Shown piece after piece: positions 12,187 to 23,164 of a stretch of DNA of 64,000 bases. The number at the start of each line of letters is the position of its first letter. The first letter of the stretch is position 1. Source of the DNA: Stomoxys calcitrans (Eukaryota > Arthropoda > Insecta > Diptera > Muscidae). Position numbers and translations under genes: made by a program. The notes beneath the pieces were generated by a model that did no database searches, was not told where the DNA came from, and saw only the letters and a list, made by a program, of their open reading frames with translations. The stretch spans positions 175,249,896 through 175,313,895 of the forward strand of contig NC_081555.1 in assembly GCF_963082655.1 (NCBI RefSeq), given 5' to 3'.

Positions 12187-12295
12187 GTGATAACTAGTAG
12201 TGATAACTAACTAGCAGTGATAACTAACTAACTTCAAGTAGTGATAACTAACTTCAAGTAGTGGAAACTAACTTCAAGTAGTGATAACTAACTTC
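12187..12295. repeat. 20-bp minisatellite
   Basis: Tandem units of GTGATAACTAACTTCAAGTA. The last three are exact or nearly so; earlier ones are diverged and shortened. Confidence 0.85.
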
Positions 12296-12439
12296 CGAGA
12301 AAATCGGTTAACAAATGAGCACTTTATTGCCATATTTCCCAAAATCGAACGAACATATATATGGGAGCTATATCTAAATCTGAACCAATTTCGAATAATA
12401 TCTTCAGATATTGTTGTAGTTGTCGAGGAAAGCGTTGTA

Positions 12440-13045
12440 AAGGGTGATTTTTTTGAGGTTAGGATTTTCATGCATTAGTATTTGACAGATCACGTGGGAT
12501 TTCAGACATGGTGTCAAAGAGAAAGATGCTCAGTATGCTTTGACATTTCATCATGAATAGACTTACTAACGAGCAACGCTTGCAAATCATTGAATTTTAT
12601 TACCAAAATCAGTGTTCGGTTCGAAATGTGTTCATTCACCGTAACGTTGCGTCCAACAGCATCTTTGAAAAAATACGGTCCAATGATTCCACCAGCGTAC
12701 AAACCACACCAAACAGTGCATTTTTCGGGATGCATGGGCAGTTCTTGAACGGCTTCTGGTTGCTCTTCACTCCAAATGCGGCAATTTTGCTTATTTACGT
12801 AGCCATTCAACCAGAAATGAGCCTCATCGCTGAACAAAATTTGTCAAAATTTGAACACATTTCGAACCGAACACTGATTTTGGTAATAAAATTCAATGAT
12901 GTGCAAGCGTTGCTCGTTAGTAAGTCTATTCATGATGAAATGTCAAAGCATACTGAGCATCTTTCTCTTTGACACCATGTCTGAAATCCCCGTGATCTGT
13001 CAAATACTAATGCATGAAAATCCTAACCTCAAAAAAATCACCCTT
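12440..13045 (-). mobile_element. Foldback Tc1/mariner-type element, copy 1
   Basis: A 606-bp element flanked by TA. Its arms of about 195 bp (12440-12634 and 12852-13045) are near-perfect inverted copies. Each arm holds the terminal sequence AAGGGTGATTTTTTTGAGGT plus the transposase N-terminus (MNRLTNEQRLQIIEFYYQ). The 217-bp centre encodes, on the minus strand, the first catalytic-Asp block (FSDEAHFWLNGY through VWCGLYAGGIIGPYFFKDA). The second and third acidic residues and the true 3' half are missing, so it cannot encode an active enzyme. The long open frames on both strands are fusions across the arms. The right arm lacks one base near 12990. Confidence 0.9.
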
Positions 13046-13270
13046 TACAAAGTTTTGGCAAAATTGGTCAGTAAATATGCTTGCAGTGGCTCTAAATGTT
13101 AAAATCGGCCGATATACATATATGACAGCTATATCTAAATCTGGGCCGATTTCTATGATATTCACCCGTAATATCGAGTATCATAAGAAAATCCTTCCTG
13201 CCAAATTTCGAGAGAATCGTTTAACAAATGGAAACTTTATTGCAATATTTCTCAAAATCGGACGAATATA

Positions 13271-13877
13271 CAGGGTGATTTTTTTGAGGTTAGGATTTTC
13301 ATGCATTAGTATTTGACAGATCACGTGGGATTTCAGACATGGTGTCAAAGAGAAAGATACTCAGTATGCTTTGACATTTCATCATGAATAGACTTACTAA
13401 CGAGCAACGCTTGCAAATCATTGAATTTTATTACCAAAATCAGTGTTCGGTTCGAAATGTGTTCATTCACCGTAACGTTGCGTCCAACAGCATCTTTGAA
13501 AAAATACGGTCCAATGATTCCACCAGCGTACAAACCACACCAAACAGTGCATTTTTCGGGATGCATGGGCAGTTCTTGAACGGCTTCTGGTTGCTCTTCA
13601 CTCCAAATGCGGCAATTTTGCTTATTTACGTAGCCATTCAACCAGAAATGAGCCTCATCGCTGAACAAAATTTGTCAAAATTTGAACACATTTCGAACCG
13701 AACACTGATTTTGGTAATAAAATTCAATGATTTGCAAGCGTTGCTCGTTAGTAAGTCTATTCATGATGAAATGTCAAAGCATACTGAGCATCTTTCTCTT
13801 TGACACCATGTCTGAAATCCCACGTGATCTGTCAAATACTAATGCATGAAAATCCTAACCTCAAAAAAATCACCCTT
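13271..13877 (-). mobile_element. Foldback Tc1/mariner-type element, copy 2
   Basis: 607 bp, flanked by TA, with the same structure and orientation as copy 1 and only a few base differences (for example A at 13359). It sits 225 bp from copy 1 but at a different point in the R repeat unit (after CGGACGAATA instead of GAAAGCGTTG). It is therefore an independent insertion, not a segmental duplicate. Confidence 0.9.
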
Positions 13878-14195
13878 TATATATGGGAGCTATATATAAA
13901 TTTGAACAGATTTCGAGCAAAATTCTCACATATTGTGGTAGTCATCCAGGAAAGCGTTGAGCAAAATTTTGGAAAGATTGGTCAATAAATGTGCTTGCTG
14001 TGACTCTAGAAGTGAAAATCGGACGATATACATTTATGGCAGATATATCTTAATCGGAACCGATTTCTATGAAATTCACCTGTAATGTCGAGAGTTATAA
14101 AAAAATCACTTCTGCCAAATTACGAGAGAATGGGTTAACAAATAAGCACTTTATTGCAATATTTCTCAAAATCGGACAAATATTGAACTAAAATT

Positions 14196-14485
14196 CCAAA
14201 TTTCTTTTAGTAATTCATTCAGTAATAAGTTTCAGAAGAGGTTCGTGGACGAAAAGTGCTTGCTTATTCCAAAGAAATAAGTTAAAGTAAAATTACTAAC
14301 ACCACCTGAGTTTTTAATTATTTCATACTTACTTATGAAAAGTTAGTTTTATTTGTATAAAGTTAATTTTCTTGCCCCTTACGAATTTTTTATTAAACTT
14401 AAGTAAAGATCATGAAATAAGGTGTATTATGTAATCAACTCATATTTACGATAAGCATTTTTCTGAGTGTATCAACATTGTGAAG
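14196..14485. repeat. AT-rich segment, possible MITE
   Basis: Very AT-rich sequence between an R array and a SINE, ending in TTTTTCTGAGTGTATCAAC. It resembles other AT-rich blocks in the window only in composition. Ends were not defined. Confidence 0.3.
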
Positions 14486-14613
14486 TATGGCCGATTCCGA
14501 ACGGCGTGCAGCAGTGAGACACCTCTTTATTTTCTGATGGTCTCGCCAGGATTCGAACCCAGGCGTTCAGCGTCGTAGTCGGACATGCTAACCTCTGCGC
14601 TATGGTGGCCTCC
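14486..14613 (-). mobile_element. SINE with internal deletion
   Basis: The tRNA head (B box GGATTCGAACCC on plus, A box complement TAACCTCTGCGCTATGG) is joined directly to the GCCGATTCCGAACGGCGTGC segment. About 100 bases of the body are missing. Confidence 0.85.
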
Positions 14614-14644
14614 TCTTGTTCTTATATAAAATTTTAAGAGTTGT

Positions 14645-15628
14645 CTTTTTATACTCTGCACCATAGGATGGGCGGGTATACTAATTTCGTCATTCCGTTT
14701 GTAACACCTCGAATTATGCTTTTAAGACTCCACAAAGTATATATATTTTTGATCGTCATGACATTTTAAGTCGATCTAGCCATGTCCGTCCGTCCGTCCG
14801 TCTGTCGAAAGCACGATAACTTTCGAAGGAGATAAGCTAGGCGCTTGAAATGTTGGCGCTTGAAATGTTGCACCAATATTTCTTATTAGTGTAGGTCAGT
14901 TGGGATTGTAAATGGACCATATCGGTCCATGTTTTGATATAGCTGTAATATTAACCGATCTTGGGTCTTGACTTCTTTAGCTTCTAGACGGCGCAATTCT
15001 TATCCGATTTGGCTGAAATTTAGCATGAGGTGTTACGGTATGACTCCCAATAAATGTGCCAAGTATGGTCTAAATTGGTTGGTAACCTGATATAGCTGCC
15101 ATATAAACCGATCTTGGGTCTTGACTTCTTGAGCCTCTAGAGGGCGCAATTCTTATCCGATTTGGCTGAAATTTTGTATAAGGTGTTATGGTATAATTCC
15201 CAATAAATGTGCCAAGTATGGTTCAAATCAGTCCATAACCTGATATAGCTACCATATACACCGATCTACCGATTTGACTTTTTGAGCCTCTGGAGGGCAA
15301 AATTCCCATCCGATTTGGCTGAAACTGTGCATGAAGTGTTCTGGTATGACTTCCAGCAACTGTATATAAACCGATCTCCCGATTAGACTGCAACTGTTTC
15401 AAGTATTGTCTAAATCGGTATATAACCAGATAAAGCAGCTAAATAAACCAATCTCCCAGCTTGACTTTTTGAGCCTCTAGGGGGCGAAATAATTACTCGA
15501 TTTGACTGAAATTTTGGAGGTGGTGATTTTCTATGACTGGTGTTTTTCTATTTGAATAAGAATGGGATCCATGGTGAGGATATATAAGATTCGGCCCGGC
15601 CGAACTTAGCACGCATTTACTTGTTTCC
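14645..15628 (+). mobile_element. R-family element, full length
   Basis: Left end TTTTTATACTCTGCACCATA. Then the GTCCGTCCGTCCGTCTGTCG leader, then units with markers CATATAAACC-like at about 14947, 15100 and 15253 (153-bp spacing). Right end is AAGATTCGGCCCGGCCGAAC, then TTACTTGTTT. There is no coding capacity. Confidence 0.85.
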
Positions 15629-17200
15629 TTTTCAAATAAAGCATGAAAAATATCTTCAAAGTTCCCTTTAACACTAAATTCATTTCATCGCTTTCTTTGT
15701 GTACTCCCTGTTCACACCAAGAAAAGGCGTTTAACCATTTAAGCAGCAGGTCAAGAGCATAAATTTCCCAGGGTTTATAATTTTAAATTAGGCATGTAAT
15801 TATTGCTGATATGTCAAGAGCGCGTCACAGAGCCCACAAACTCTGGTAAATGAGATGAAGATGGCTGGATGGAAAGAGAAACCATGAACCAGCATTCATG
15901 CCTGCAATAGTGGGTAACAGGAAAAGTGCGTTTGAAAATTGCCCACTTTGCTCTCATTCTTATGCTTAGGGTACTATGAGACTGCTCTCCCTCCTCTACT
16001 TCGTCCTGCAACATAATTGAATGAAATTTTTGATGCCCCAAGGTCCAAAAGACCATTTTTGTCATCTCCATTCAAGTTCATTAAAAGACAATTGGAAGGA
16101 ATGGTTATGCGTTGTAGTGTTCCACTTCTTTAGCTGCACAAGTAGCATTGCGGAATGCTGCCAATGTAGATGTCGATGAAGATGTGTATGAGTGTGATGT
16201 TGATGATGGTGGTAGTGTTGAGTGACGACAAAGACAACAACTGCATAGCACATCCTGGTACAAGTGCTTCATTGAATGCCCACAAATGCATATGGGGGCA
16301 TGAAGCGAGATATGGTTTGTGGTGCAGCAAAATAACACCAAATGTCTGGCTGATGGTGTTGCCGATAAGAAGGCCAGTCAAACACTGATGATCAACATAA
16401 TGATGACGATGGATGGCAATGGATTGTATTGTGCGGTGTGATGTGATGATATTCTTCGTTCTTAGCAATGAAGTGATGCTGTACCAATGACCCACCAGAC
16501 AGCTAATGGAGCATTCTACGGACTACAACAAATGCCTGACCTACCACCATTATCGCCTGTTAACTAGGCATTGGAGTTACTTTGTGCGAAATTCTGCAAG
16601 CAGCAGGGGGGAATAAAAAGCAACAACAAAAGTAACCACAACAAACAGAACACTGCCATGCCAACAACAAAATTATGCTGCACGCATTGCACTGTTAATT
16701 GAATTTTATGGTTAAGGAAAAATGAAAAATCATCAGTCAGAGTTTCATATCATCCGGGTCTGTCTGTCTACATGGGTAGACAAGCAATGGCGTAGAAGCT
16801 TGGATGATTGGCATGAAGTATTTACAAAAGTATGGATGGATAAATGCATACTTAAACATACGGATGTTGGTCGGCCTGGCAGGGTCGAGCCGTGAGGGCC
16901 GTGAATAGAGAAACAAGTGCAAGTACATTTGTTGCCTTTCACACATTTGTTGAGGGTGTCACTTTTGCATGGTGCGAAGCATGGACAATGTATTTTATAA
17001 TGGAGGGTGGTGCTTGAATTATTAGCAAATTACATCTCTAGATGCAAAATTCATTGACATGGTGGCAAACGTATCAAAACTTAAAAGAAATTTTATTTTT
17101 AAAAAATTTATAAAATATTTTTATAGAGGCAGTCCGTTAAACATTCACCTACAATAAGTGAAGAAAGGCAAAGTCGGCCCGTACCGATAATGTCTATATA
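15629..17200. other. Non-coding stretch
   Basis: Single-copy-looking DNA with GATGATGGTGGT-type simple repeats around 16170-16220 and short CA/GT-rich pieces. Several overlapping open frames on both strands around 16060-16500 follow from low stop density and have no protein features I recognise. Confidence 0.5.
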
Positions 17201-17437
17201 TTGGGTTGCCCAAAAAGTAATTGCGGGTTTTTCATATAGTCGGCGTTGACAAATTTTTTCACAGCTTGTGACTCTGTAATTGCATTCTTTCTTCTGTCAG
17301 TTATCAGCTGTTAATTTTAGCTTGCTTTAGAAAAAAAGTGTAAAAAAGTATATTTGATTAAAGTTCATTCTAAGTTTTATTAAAAATGCATTTACTTTCT
17401 TTTAAAAAATCCGCAATTACTTTTTGGGCAACCAAAA
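17201..17437 (+). mobile_element. Mariner-type MITE, copy 2
   Basis: About 237 bp. The left end TTGGGTTGCCCAAAAAGTAA is preceded by TA. The right end is mutated (GGGCAACCAAAATA). The interior is nearly identical to copy 1. Confidence 0.9.
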
Positions 17438-17460
17438 TAGCCTAAACATAAAATATCAAT

Positions 17461-17769
17461 GGAGGCCATTGTAGCGCAGGGGTTAGCATGCCCGCCCATG
17501 TCGCTGAATGCCTGGGTTCAAATCCTGGCGAGACCATCAGAAAGTTTTTATCAGCGGTGGTTTTCCCCCTCCTAATGCTGGCAAAATTTGTGAGGTAGTT
17601 TGCTATGTAAAAACTTCTCTCCAAAGAGGTTCGTCGGCACGCTGTTCGGTTTCGGCTTTAAAAAGGAGGTCCCTTATCATTGTGCTTAAACTTGAATTGT
17701 ACTGCACTCATTGATATGCGAGAAGTTTGTCCCTGTTCCTTAGTGGAAAGTTCATGGTGAAAATTTGCA
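17461..17769 (+). mobile_element. tRNA-derived SINE, near full length
   Basis: Plus-oriented copy starting GGAGGCCATTGTAGCGCAGG. A box TAGCGCAGGGGTTAGCA, B box GGTTCAAATCC, body through CTTATCATTGTGCTTAAACT, and tail TTAGTGGAAAGTTCATGG ending AAAATTTGCA. It lies 24 bp after MITE copy 2. Confidence 0.88.
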
Positions 17770-18005
17770 ATACCACTAAATGGATGATACATGGTAGCTG
17801 ACACCAATTGTTGCCAAATTCACACTGGTATATTCGTTAAGTGTGAAGGATGCAAAATATATGTTATCGAGATCATGAGCTAAATTTTAAAACATTAGGG
17901 TGTCCGGGCGCCTCTTGTTAGGGCCCTACAATTGGTCATCTCTGCATTTCGAAAAATGTAGCGGTCTGCCAAATCTTCATTTGCGATACGATTACCAAAA
18001 TTCTT

Positions 18006-18430
18006 TTTTTGATACCCACCACCATAGGATGGGGGTATTCTTGATCGTTTCGACATGCTGAGTCGAACTAGCCATGTCCGTCCGTCCGTCTGTCCGTCTG
18101 TCGAAATCACGACAGCGGTCGAATGCGAAGAGCTAGCCGCTTGAAATTTTGCACAGATACCTTATATTGATGTAGGGCGTTGGGCCATATCGGTTCAGAC
18201 TTAGATGTAGCTCCCATATAAACCGATCTCCCGATTTGACTTCTTAAGGGCATGCAATCCGCAATTTTTGTCCGCTTTGGCTAAAATTTCGCATGTAATG
18301 TTATGTTACGACTTCCAGCAATTGTGCCAAGTATGGTCCAAATCGGTCAAGAACCTAATATAGCTCTCATACAAACCGATATCCCGATTTGACTTCATGA
18401 GCCCTGGAAGCCGAAATTTCTGTGAATTAC
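18006..18430 (+). mobile_element. R-family element, 3'-truncated
   Basis: Left end TGATACCCACCACCATAGGA, the GTCCGTCCGTCTGTCC leader, then about two and a half units. It is cut off before the right end. Confidence 0.8.
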
Positions 18431-18499
18431 GGAATTGCTAGTACTGCATATTTGAAATAACCTAGGAACACAAAATATGGTTGTTGGAATTGATAATAC

Positions 18500-18790
18500 T
18501 CTGTACTTCTAAATATCTTTCATTTACACTTAAATTTGATCCCCCATATTATTACCAGATTTGAACTCTACTTCTACTACTTGTAGACCTACATGCCCTT
18601 TATAGTTTTTTTTTGGGTTGGGCTTCACATTCATACTTTACACCTCAATACCTTTCTTATCACATTCATATTGTCATGATCGTGTCAGATCTGGGTTTGG
18701 GGGTTTTGAGAAGGCTCGTTCCCTGGGTTACTTGACCTTAATTTTTGTTTCCAGCTTCGTATTTTTAGGTAACCATCAAATCTGCAGCTG
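18500..18790 (-). mobile_element. Helitron module fragment
   Basis: Read on the minus strand it shows the Helitron internal pattern: GACAATATG, then AGAAAGGTATTGAGG, AGAAGTAGAGTTCAAATCTG, and a second ATCAAATTT unit. No ends are present. Confidence 0.55.
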
Positions 18791-18930
18791 CACATTGCAG
18801 ATGGACCGCATAAAAGGCCCCATGACAATGGGCCCCAACTAAATACGCCCCAAATAGAAAAAATAGACTTTAAATTTGGGGTGCTTTTGCATTACGAAAA
18901 TGATCCCAAAACAAACGCACCAAAAAACAA

Positions 18931-20062
18931 TTAAAAGGCATTAAGTTTGCCCGGGCCGAACTTTGGATACCCACCACTTCGGGTATATATGTTAACTCCC
19001 TTTCGTCACAATACGGTGAAAATTGTAAAACTTATGCACCCAAATTCGGCACGGACGCTGAGTGGTCTAATAAATATAAGTCACTGTTGAATTTTGTATT
19101 TAAAACTTCAACAATATCGGGTAATAAGTAATGCTTTTATGAGCTTCAGACCCTTAATCGGCACATCGGTCTATATGGCAGCTATATCTAAATACAGTCC
19201 GATCTTTACCATATTTGGGTCGGATGGCCGGTACCCTTAAACTTCTTACTGTTTCAAATTTCAGCGAAATCGAATAAAAAATAAAGCTTTTATTCGCTTT
19301 AGACCCTTTATCGGGAGATAGGTCTGTATGGCAGCTATATCTAAATATAGTCCCATCTGAACTATATTTGGGTCAATTGTTGGTAGGCCTAAAGCTACTC
19401 ACTGTCTAAAATTTCAGCGAAATCGGTTAAAAAATAAAGCTTTTATGGGCTTCAGACCCTTTATCGGCAGATCGGTCTATATGGCAGCTATATCTAAATA
19501 TTCTCCGACCTCAACTATATTAAGCTCGACTATCGTGAGGCTCAAAATAACTCACTGTTTTAAATTTCAGAGAAATAGGTTAAAAAATAAAGCTTTTATG
19601 GGCTTCGGACCCTTATTCGGGAGATCGGTCTATATGGCAGCTATACCTAAATATAGTCCGATCTGAACTATACTTAGGTCAGATGTCGGGAGGCTTAAAA
19701 TAGCCCACTGTTTCAAATGAAGTGTGAAAAATTAATTTTTTATGGACGTTAGACCCTTTATCGGTCTATATAGCAGCTATATCTAAATATGGTCCGATTT
19801 GGCCCGTTCAAGAACTTAACCAGCGTTCATCAAAAAGACGTATCTGTACCAAATTTCAGCTCAATATCTCAATTTTTGAAGGCTCTAGAGTGATTACAAC
19901 AGAGGGACGGAGAGGCATACGGACATCGTTAAATCGTCTTAGAATTTTACGACGATCCGAAATATTTATACTTTGTAGGGTCGAAAACTAATATTTCGAT
20001 GTCTTGCAAACGGAATGACGAAATGAACATACCCCCTATCCTACGGTGGTGGGTATAAAAAC
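18931..20062 (-). mobile_element. R-family element, full length
   Basis: Minus-oriented. The right end shows as TTAAGTTTGCCCGGGCCGAA and ATACCCACCACTTCGGGTAT. The array marker TATGGCA lies at 19174, 19327, 19480 and 19633 (exact 153-bp steps), followed by a shorter unit. The left end is CCTACGGTGGTGGGTATAAA at about 20040-20060. Confidence 0.88.
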
Positions 20063-21307
20063 AAGCAATTTGTGCCCCAATACAAGTTTTCATACGATCG
20101 CCAATCATATCTGCGTGCTGAGCAGATGCCACCGCATGCATCAGTTACGGTGGCGATAGAAACTTACATCGCATTTTCATGAGTATACCATAAATCAGAA
20201 AAATACCTCTAGCAGTTCTCTGGTAACCATATAATGGAGAAAACTAAATTTTCCTTTATATATGTACGTTTATGGGGAAATTGGGGAAAGGAAGACGGTG
20301 CGCCCACCACCTAAAGAATTGGACATAATTTTTCTTCGATTTACCCCATTATCGTATAGCATTTATAATAGCAAAAAAGTATTATATGTAAAACACAATT
20401 ATTTGTGTTCGCTTTGCATGAGTATTATCCCTGAAATACTTTGTGGACTTTGTGTTCATGTCTGCCAAAGAGAGTGGCAGTGAGTTTGTGTGAGTATGTC
20501 TGCACATGGAGTCTGCTGTGAATGTTGAGTTTAATTGTATTTATTGCCTCTTTTGTTGTGGTCTTTCTCTCTTCAAAGATGTCTGATGGTTGATGGTAAT
20601 GGTGGTTATGCTTTTGCTTTTTTCTCGTTTTTGTTATGCTTTTATTATAAAGACTTTTGCAAATTGTTATGCTTAAAGTTACATTTTCCTGCTTAAAGCT
20701 CTTGCATATCGTCAATTATAATAAGAGCACTTACAAATGTATGTAAAATGACACAAATGTATACATGCAAATGTATGTATGTGTACATGCATAAATACAT
20801 ATGCATGAGTTGTTTTACCTTGTGAGTGTATTCAAGAAGCAATTTGCATTAGTTTTACCTGTCGGTTAACCAAAAACAAATGTTTGAATAGTTCTTTAAC
20901 TGTAGACGAAACATTCAAATAGAAAAGTACATATTTATAGATACAATCCAAAACACCAACACATACATGTGCATATGTACTTATTTGTTTATAGCATAAC
21001 ATCCTGTCCGAAAAGCATAGAAACTATTATCGAAATTGCTTTTATTTGCTGAGGAATTTTGCTTTCCCCCCAAAGCAGTAAATGTTGTCCTTTATTAGAA
21101 TTATGCATTAATTTTATTAAAATGCCTAATATAATTAGCACTTTTCGGAGTTGATTAGTAGAACGGTCTTGAAGTTATTTATTGAAGAAAATTTAATTAT
21201 TATATTTATTTAATATAAATAAGAGTTCAGTTGCATTTAAAATTTAATCAAAGAACCATCTTTGAAATTTTATCCTCTTTATTTTTTTATTAAGCTTATA
21301 GTAAATA
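20063..21307. other. Non-coding stretch
   Basis: AT-rich DNA with ATGTATGTATGTG-type simple sequence around 20740-20800. I see no supported gene or transposon. Confidence 0.5.
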
Positions 21308-21545
21308 TTGGGTTGCCCAAAAAGTAATTGCGGATTTTTTAAAAGAAAGTAAATGCATTTTTTTTTTTAAATCTAAGAATGAACTTTAATCAAATATACT
21401 TTTTTCACACTTTTTCTAAAGCAAGCTAAAAGTAACAGCTGATAACTGACAGAAGAAAGAATGCAATTACAGAGTCACAAGCTGTGAAAAAATTTGTCAA
21501 CGCCGACTATATGAAAAATCCGCAATTACTTTTTGGGCAACCCAA
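21308..21545 (-). mobile_element. Mariner-type MITE, copy 3
   Basis: 238 bp, flanked by TA (21306-21307 and 21546-21547), in the opposite orientation to copies 1 and 2. Both terminal repeats are intact (TTGGGTTGCCCAAAAAGTAA). Confidence 0.92.
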
Positions 21546-22458
21546 TATATACATTATAAAATAGTAAAATAGCTGCCTAGGCCATCAGCTAGGGTTCCCC
21601 TTAAGTAAAATGTTATTTAAAAGAATTAAACTACAGTGAAAAAAATGTTGTCCTAATTATTATGATTTGAGCCAAAGATAGGCAAACTTAATTTAAGGAA
21701 GATCAATTTTCCATCTTTTTGAGGAAACATTCATATAAAGGATTTTTTTTTTAATTTTAAATGGCAAATTAATAAATCCTCAACCTAACTCCATTTTGTT
21801 ATTAAAGAAAAAAATCTAAAATAAAGGTCAAAATATCGTTGAAAGTTCGGAAACTGACCTTGGGACGTATTAAAAGACGCAAAATAGCCTTACAAATGGG
21901 AGCGACTTTAAATGTCTAATTTTTTTAGGTTAAGGTGCTAAGTTTAAAAAAAAAGAAATTTTTTAAAAAAATAATAATTGGACTGATGTTTATTAAGTTA
22001 AATAGGAAGCAGCGTTCAAAATTTGAAACTGATGGTCATGTCCATAGGAAATTTAATTTGAAGATATCATCTTTATTTTACAGATTTGGTTCTTTGGCTC
22101 GTTTTCAAGGAACGGACAAGGAAAAATCTGAAATTTTGGGCCAACTTTTTTTTTAGTATAATATGACAAATCTGGAGGAATTGCATGGGGGGAGGCAGAA
22201 AGATGTTTACCTAAACGATAGTTAAAGCATTTTCCATATATTGATGAAACGTTTTAGAAATTAAAGCAGTTTTTTTTCTTAAAATGCAAAAATATGGTCT
22301 TAGCAGATATTTTTCTGCTGTCATTTGTAATTATTGAAAAAAAAAAATTATTGACCTGTATAAAATTTGGTAAAATAGTATTCTACAAGTTTTTTTTTAC
22401 TGTATTTTGAATACTTTGAGCAGTGCTGCGTGGTGTATGGTTTACCTTTGTTATTTTA
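21546..22458. other. AT-rich non-coding stretch with a small dispersed repeat
   Basis: CCAAAGATAGGCAAACTTAA at about 21673-21692 reappears inverted near 39990-40012, where it lies next to a SINE. This points to a dispersed AT-rich repeat of unknown class. The rest has long A and T runs. Confidence 0.4.
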
Positions 22459-23161
22459 AAGAGTGATTTTTTAGCTATTATCTTTTTGGTCACACTGGAT
22501 TAAACGCAAGCTCACGCAAGTTTCGTGTTTTGTTTCACTGTCAAACATCTTCAGTTTGGTCCATAATTTAACCATGTCTTACAAACGAACAAAGTTAGGA
22601 AATTATAGAATTTTATTATTAAAACGCGTGCTCTGTTAAGAAAGTTCATCGCGCGCTTTTTCCTTTGAGCGACGAAGCTCATTTTTGACTCAATGGGTAC
22701 GTAATTAAGTAGAATTGTCGATTTTGGAATGAAGATCAGCCAGAAGCATTGCACGAGCTACCTATGCATCCAGAAAAAATCACAGTTTGGTGCGGTTTAT
22801 GGGCTGGTGGCATCATTGGAGCGTATTTCTTCAAAGATGATGAGAACCGTAACGTAGCTGTGAAAGGTGAGCGCTAGCGTGAGATGATATCAAATATTTT
22901 TATGCCCAAACTGCAAGAGCTTGCCACATGCCACATAGCATGCGTAACAAGGACTTATTCAGAGGCTCTTTCGGTGAACATTTTATTTCACGTTCGGGAC
23001 CGGTCAATTGGCCGCCTAGGTTTAGACAATTTGTTAAAGCTTTTCTCTATACAAACAAGCCTGCTTCAATTGACGCATTGGAAAACAACATTGAAGCATT
23101 TATTCGTGAGATGCCGGCTAAAATTGGAAAACTTTCCTATAGTTTTTAAAAAATCACACTT
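22459..23161 (+). mobile_element. Decayed Tc1/mariner-type transposon
   Basis: The ends AAGAGTGATTTTTT and its near complement at 23148-23161 are flanked by TA. Three blocks of transposase coding remain on the plus strand. The first-Asp block has SDEAHF then a stop, followed by ELPMHPEKITVWCGLWAGGI and AYFFKDDENRNVAVKGER. The middle block is frame-shifted (MPKLQELATCH). The C-terminal block is FGEHFISRSGPVNWPPRF through FLYTNKPASIDALENNIEAF. It is related to, but clearly distinct from, the foldback elements and keeps C-terminal parts they lost. Dead from stops, frameshifts and deletions. Confidence 0.85.
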
Positions 23162-23164
23162 TAT

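Larger units (their letters stand above)
11926..14195 (-). mobile_element. R-family array (diverged subfamily) with nested foldback elements
   Basis: Minus-oriented units carry TGGGAGCTATATCTAAATCT, AATTTCGAGAGAATCG, CTTTATTGCAATATTTCTC and AAAATCGGACGAATAT, repeated before, between and after the two foldback elements. This subfamily lacks the regular 153-bp spacing because of indels and insertions. The first 300 bases include a short plus-oriented R piece (TGATATAGCTGCCATATAAA). Confidence 0.65.

Noticed and set aside
12553..12972. 139-residue open frame containing a transposase start
   Set aside because: It runs from a real transposase N-terminus into the antisense of the catalytic block and then the inverted arm, so it is an artefact of the foldback structure. 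The same applies at 13384-13803 and 51708-52052.
17465..17540. tRNA gene
   Set aside because: A and B boxes are present, but the sequence continues into a conserved SINE body, the acceptor stem is not formed, and copies are dispersed.
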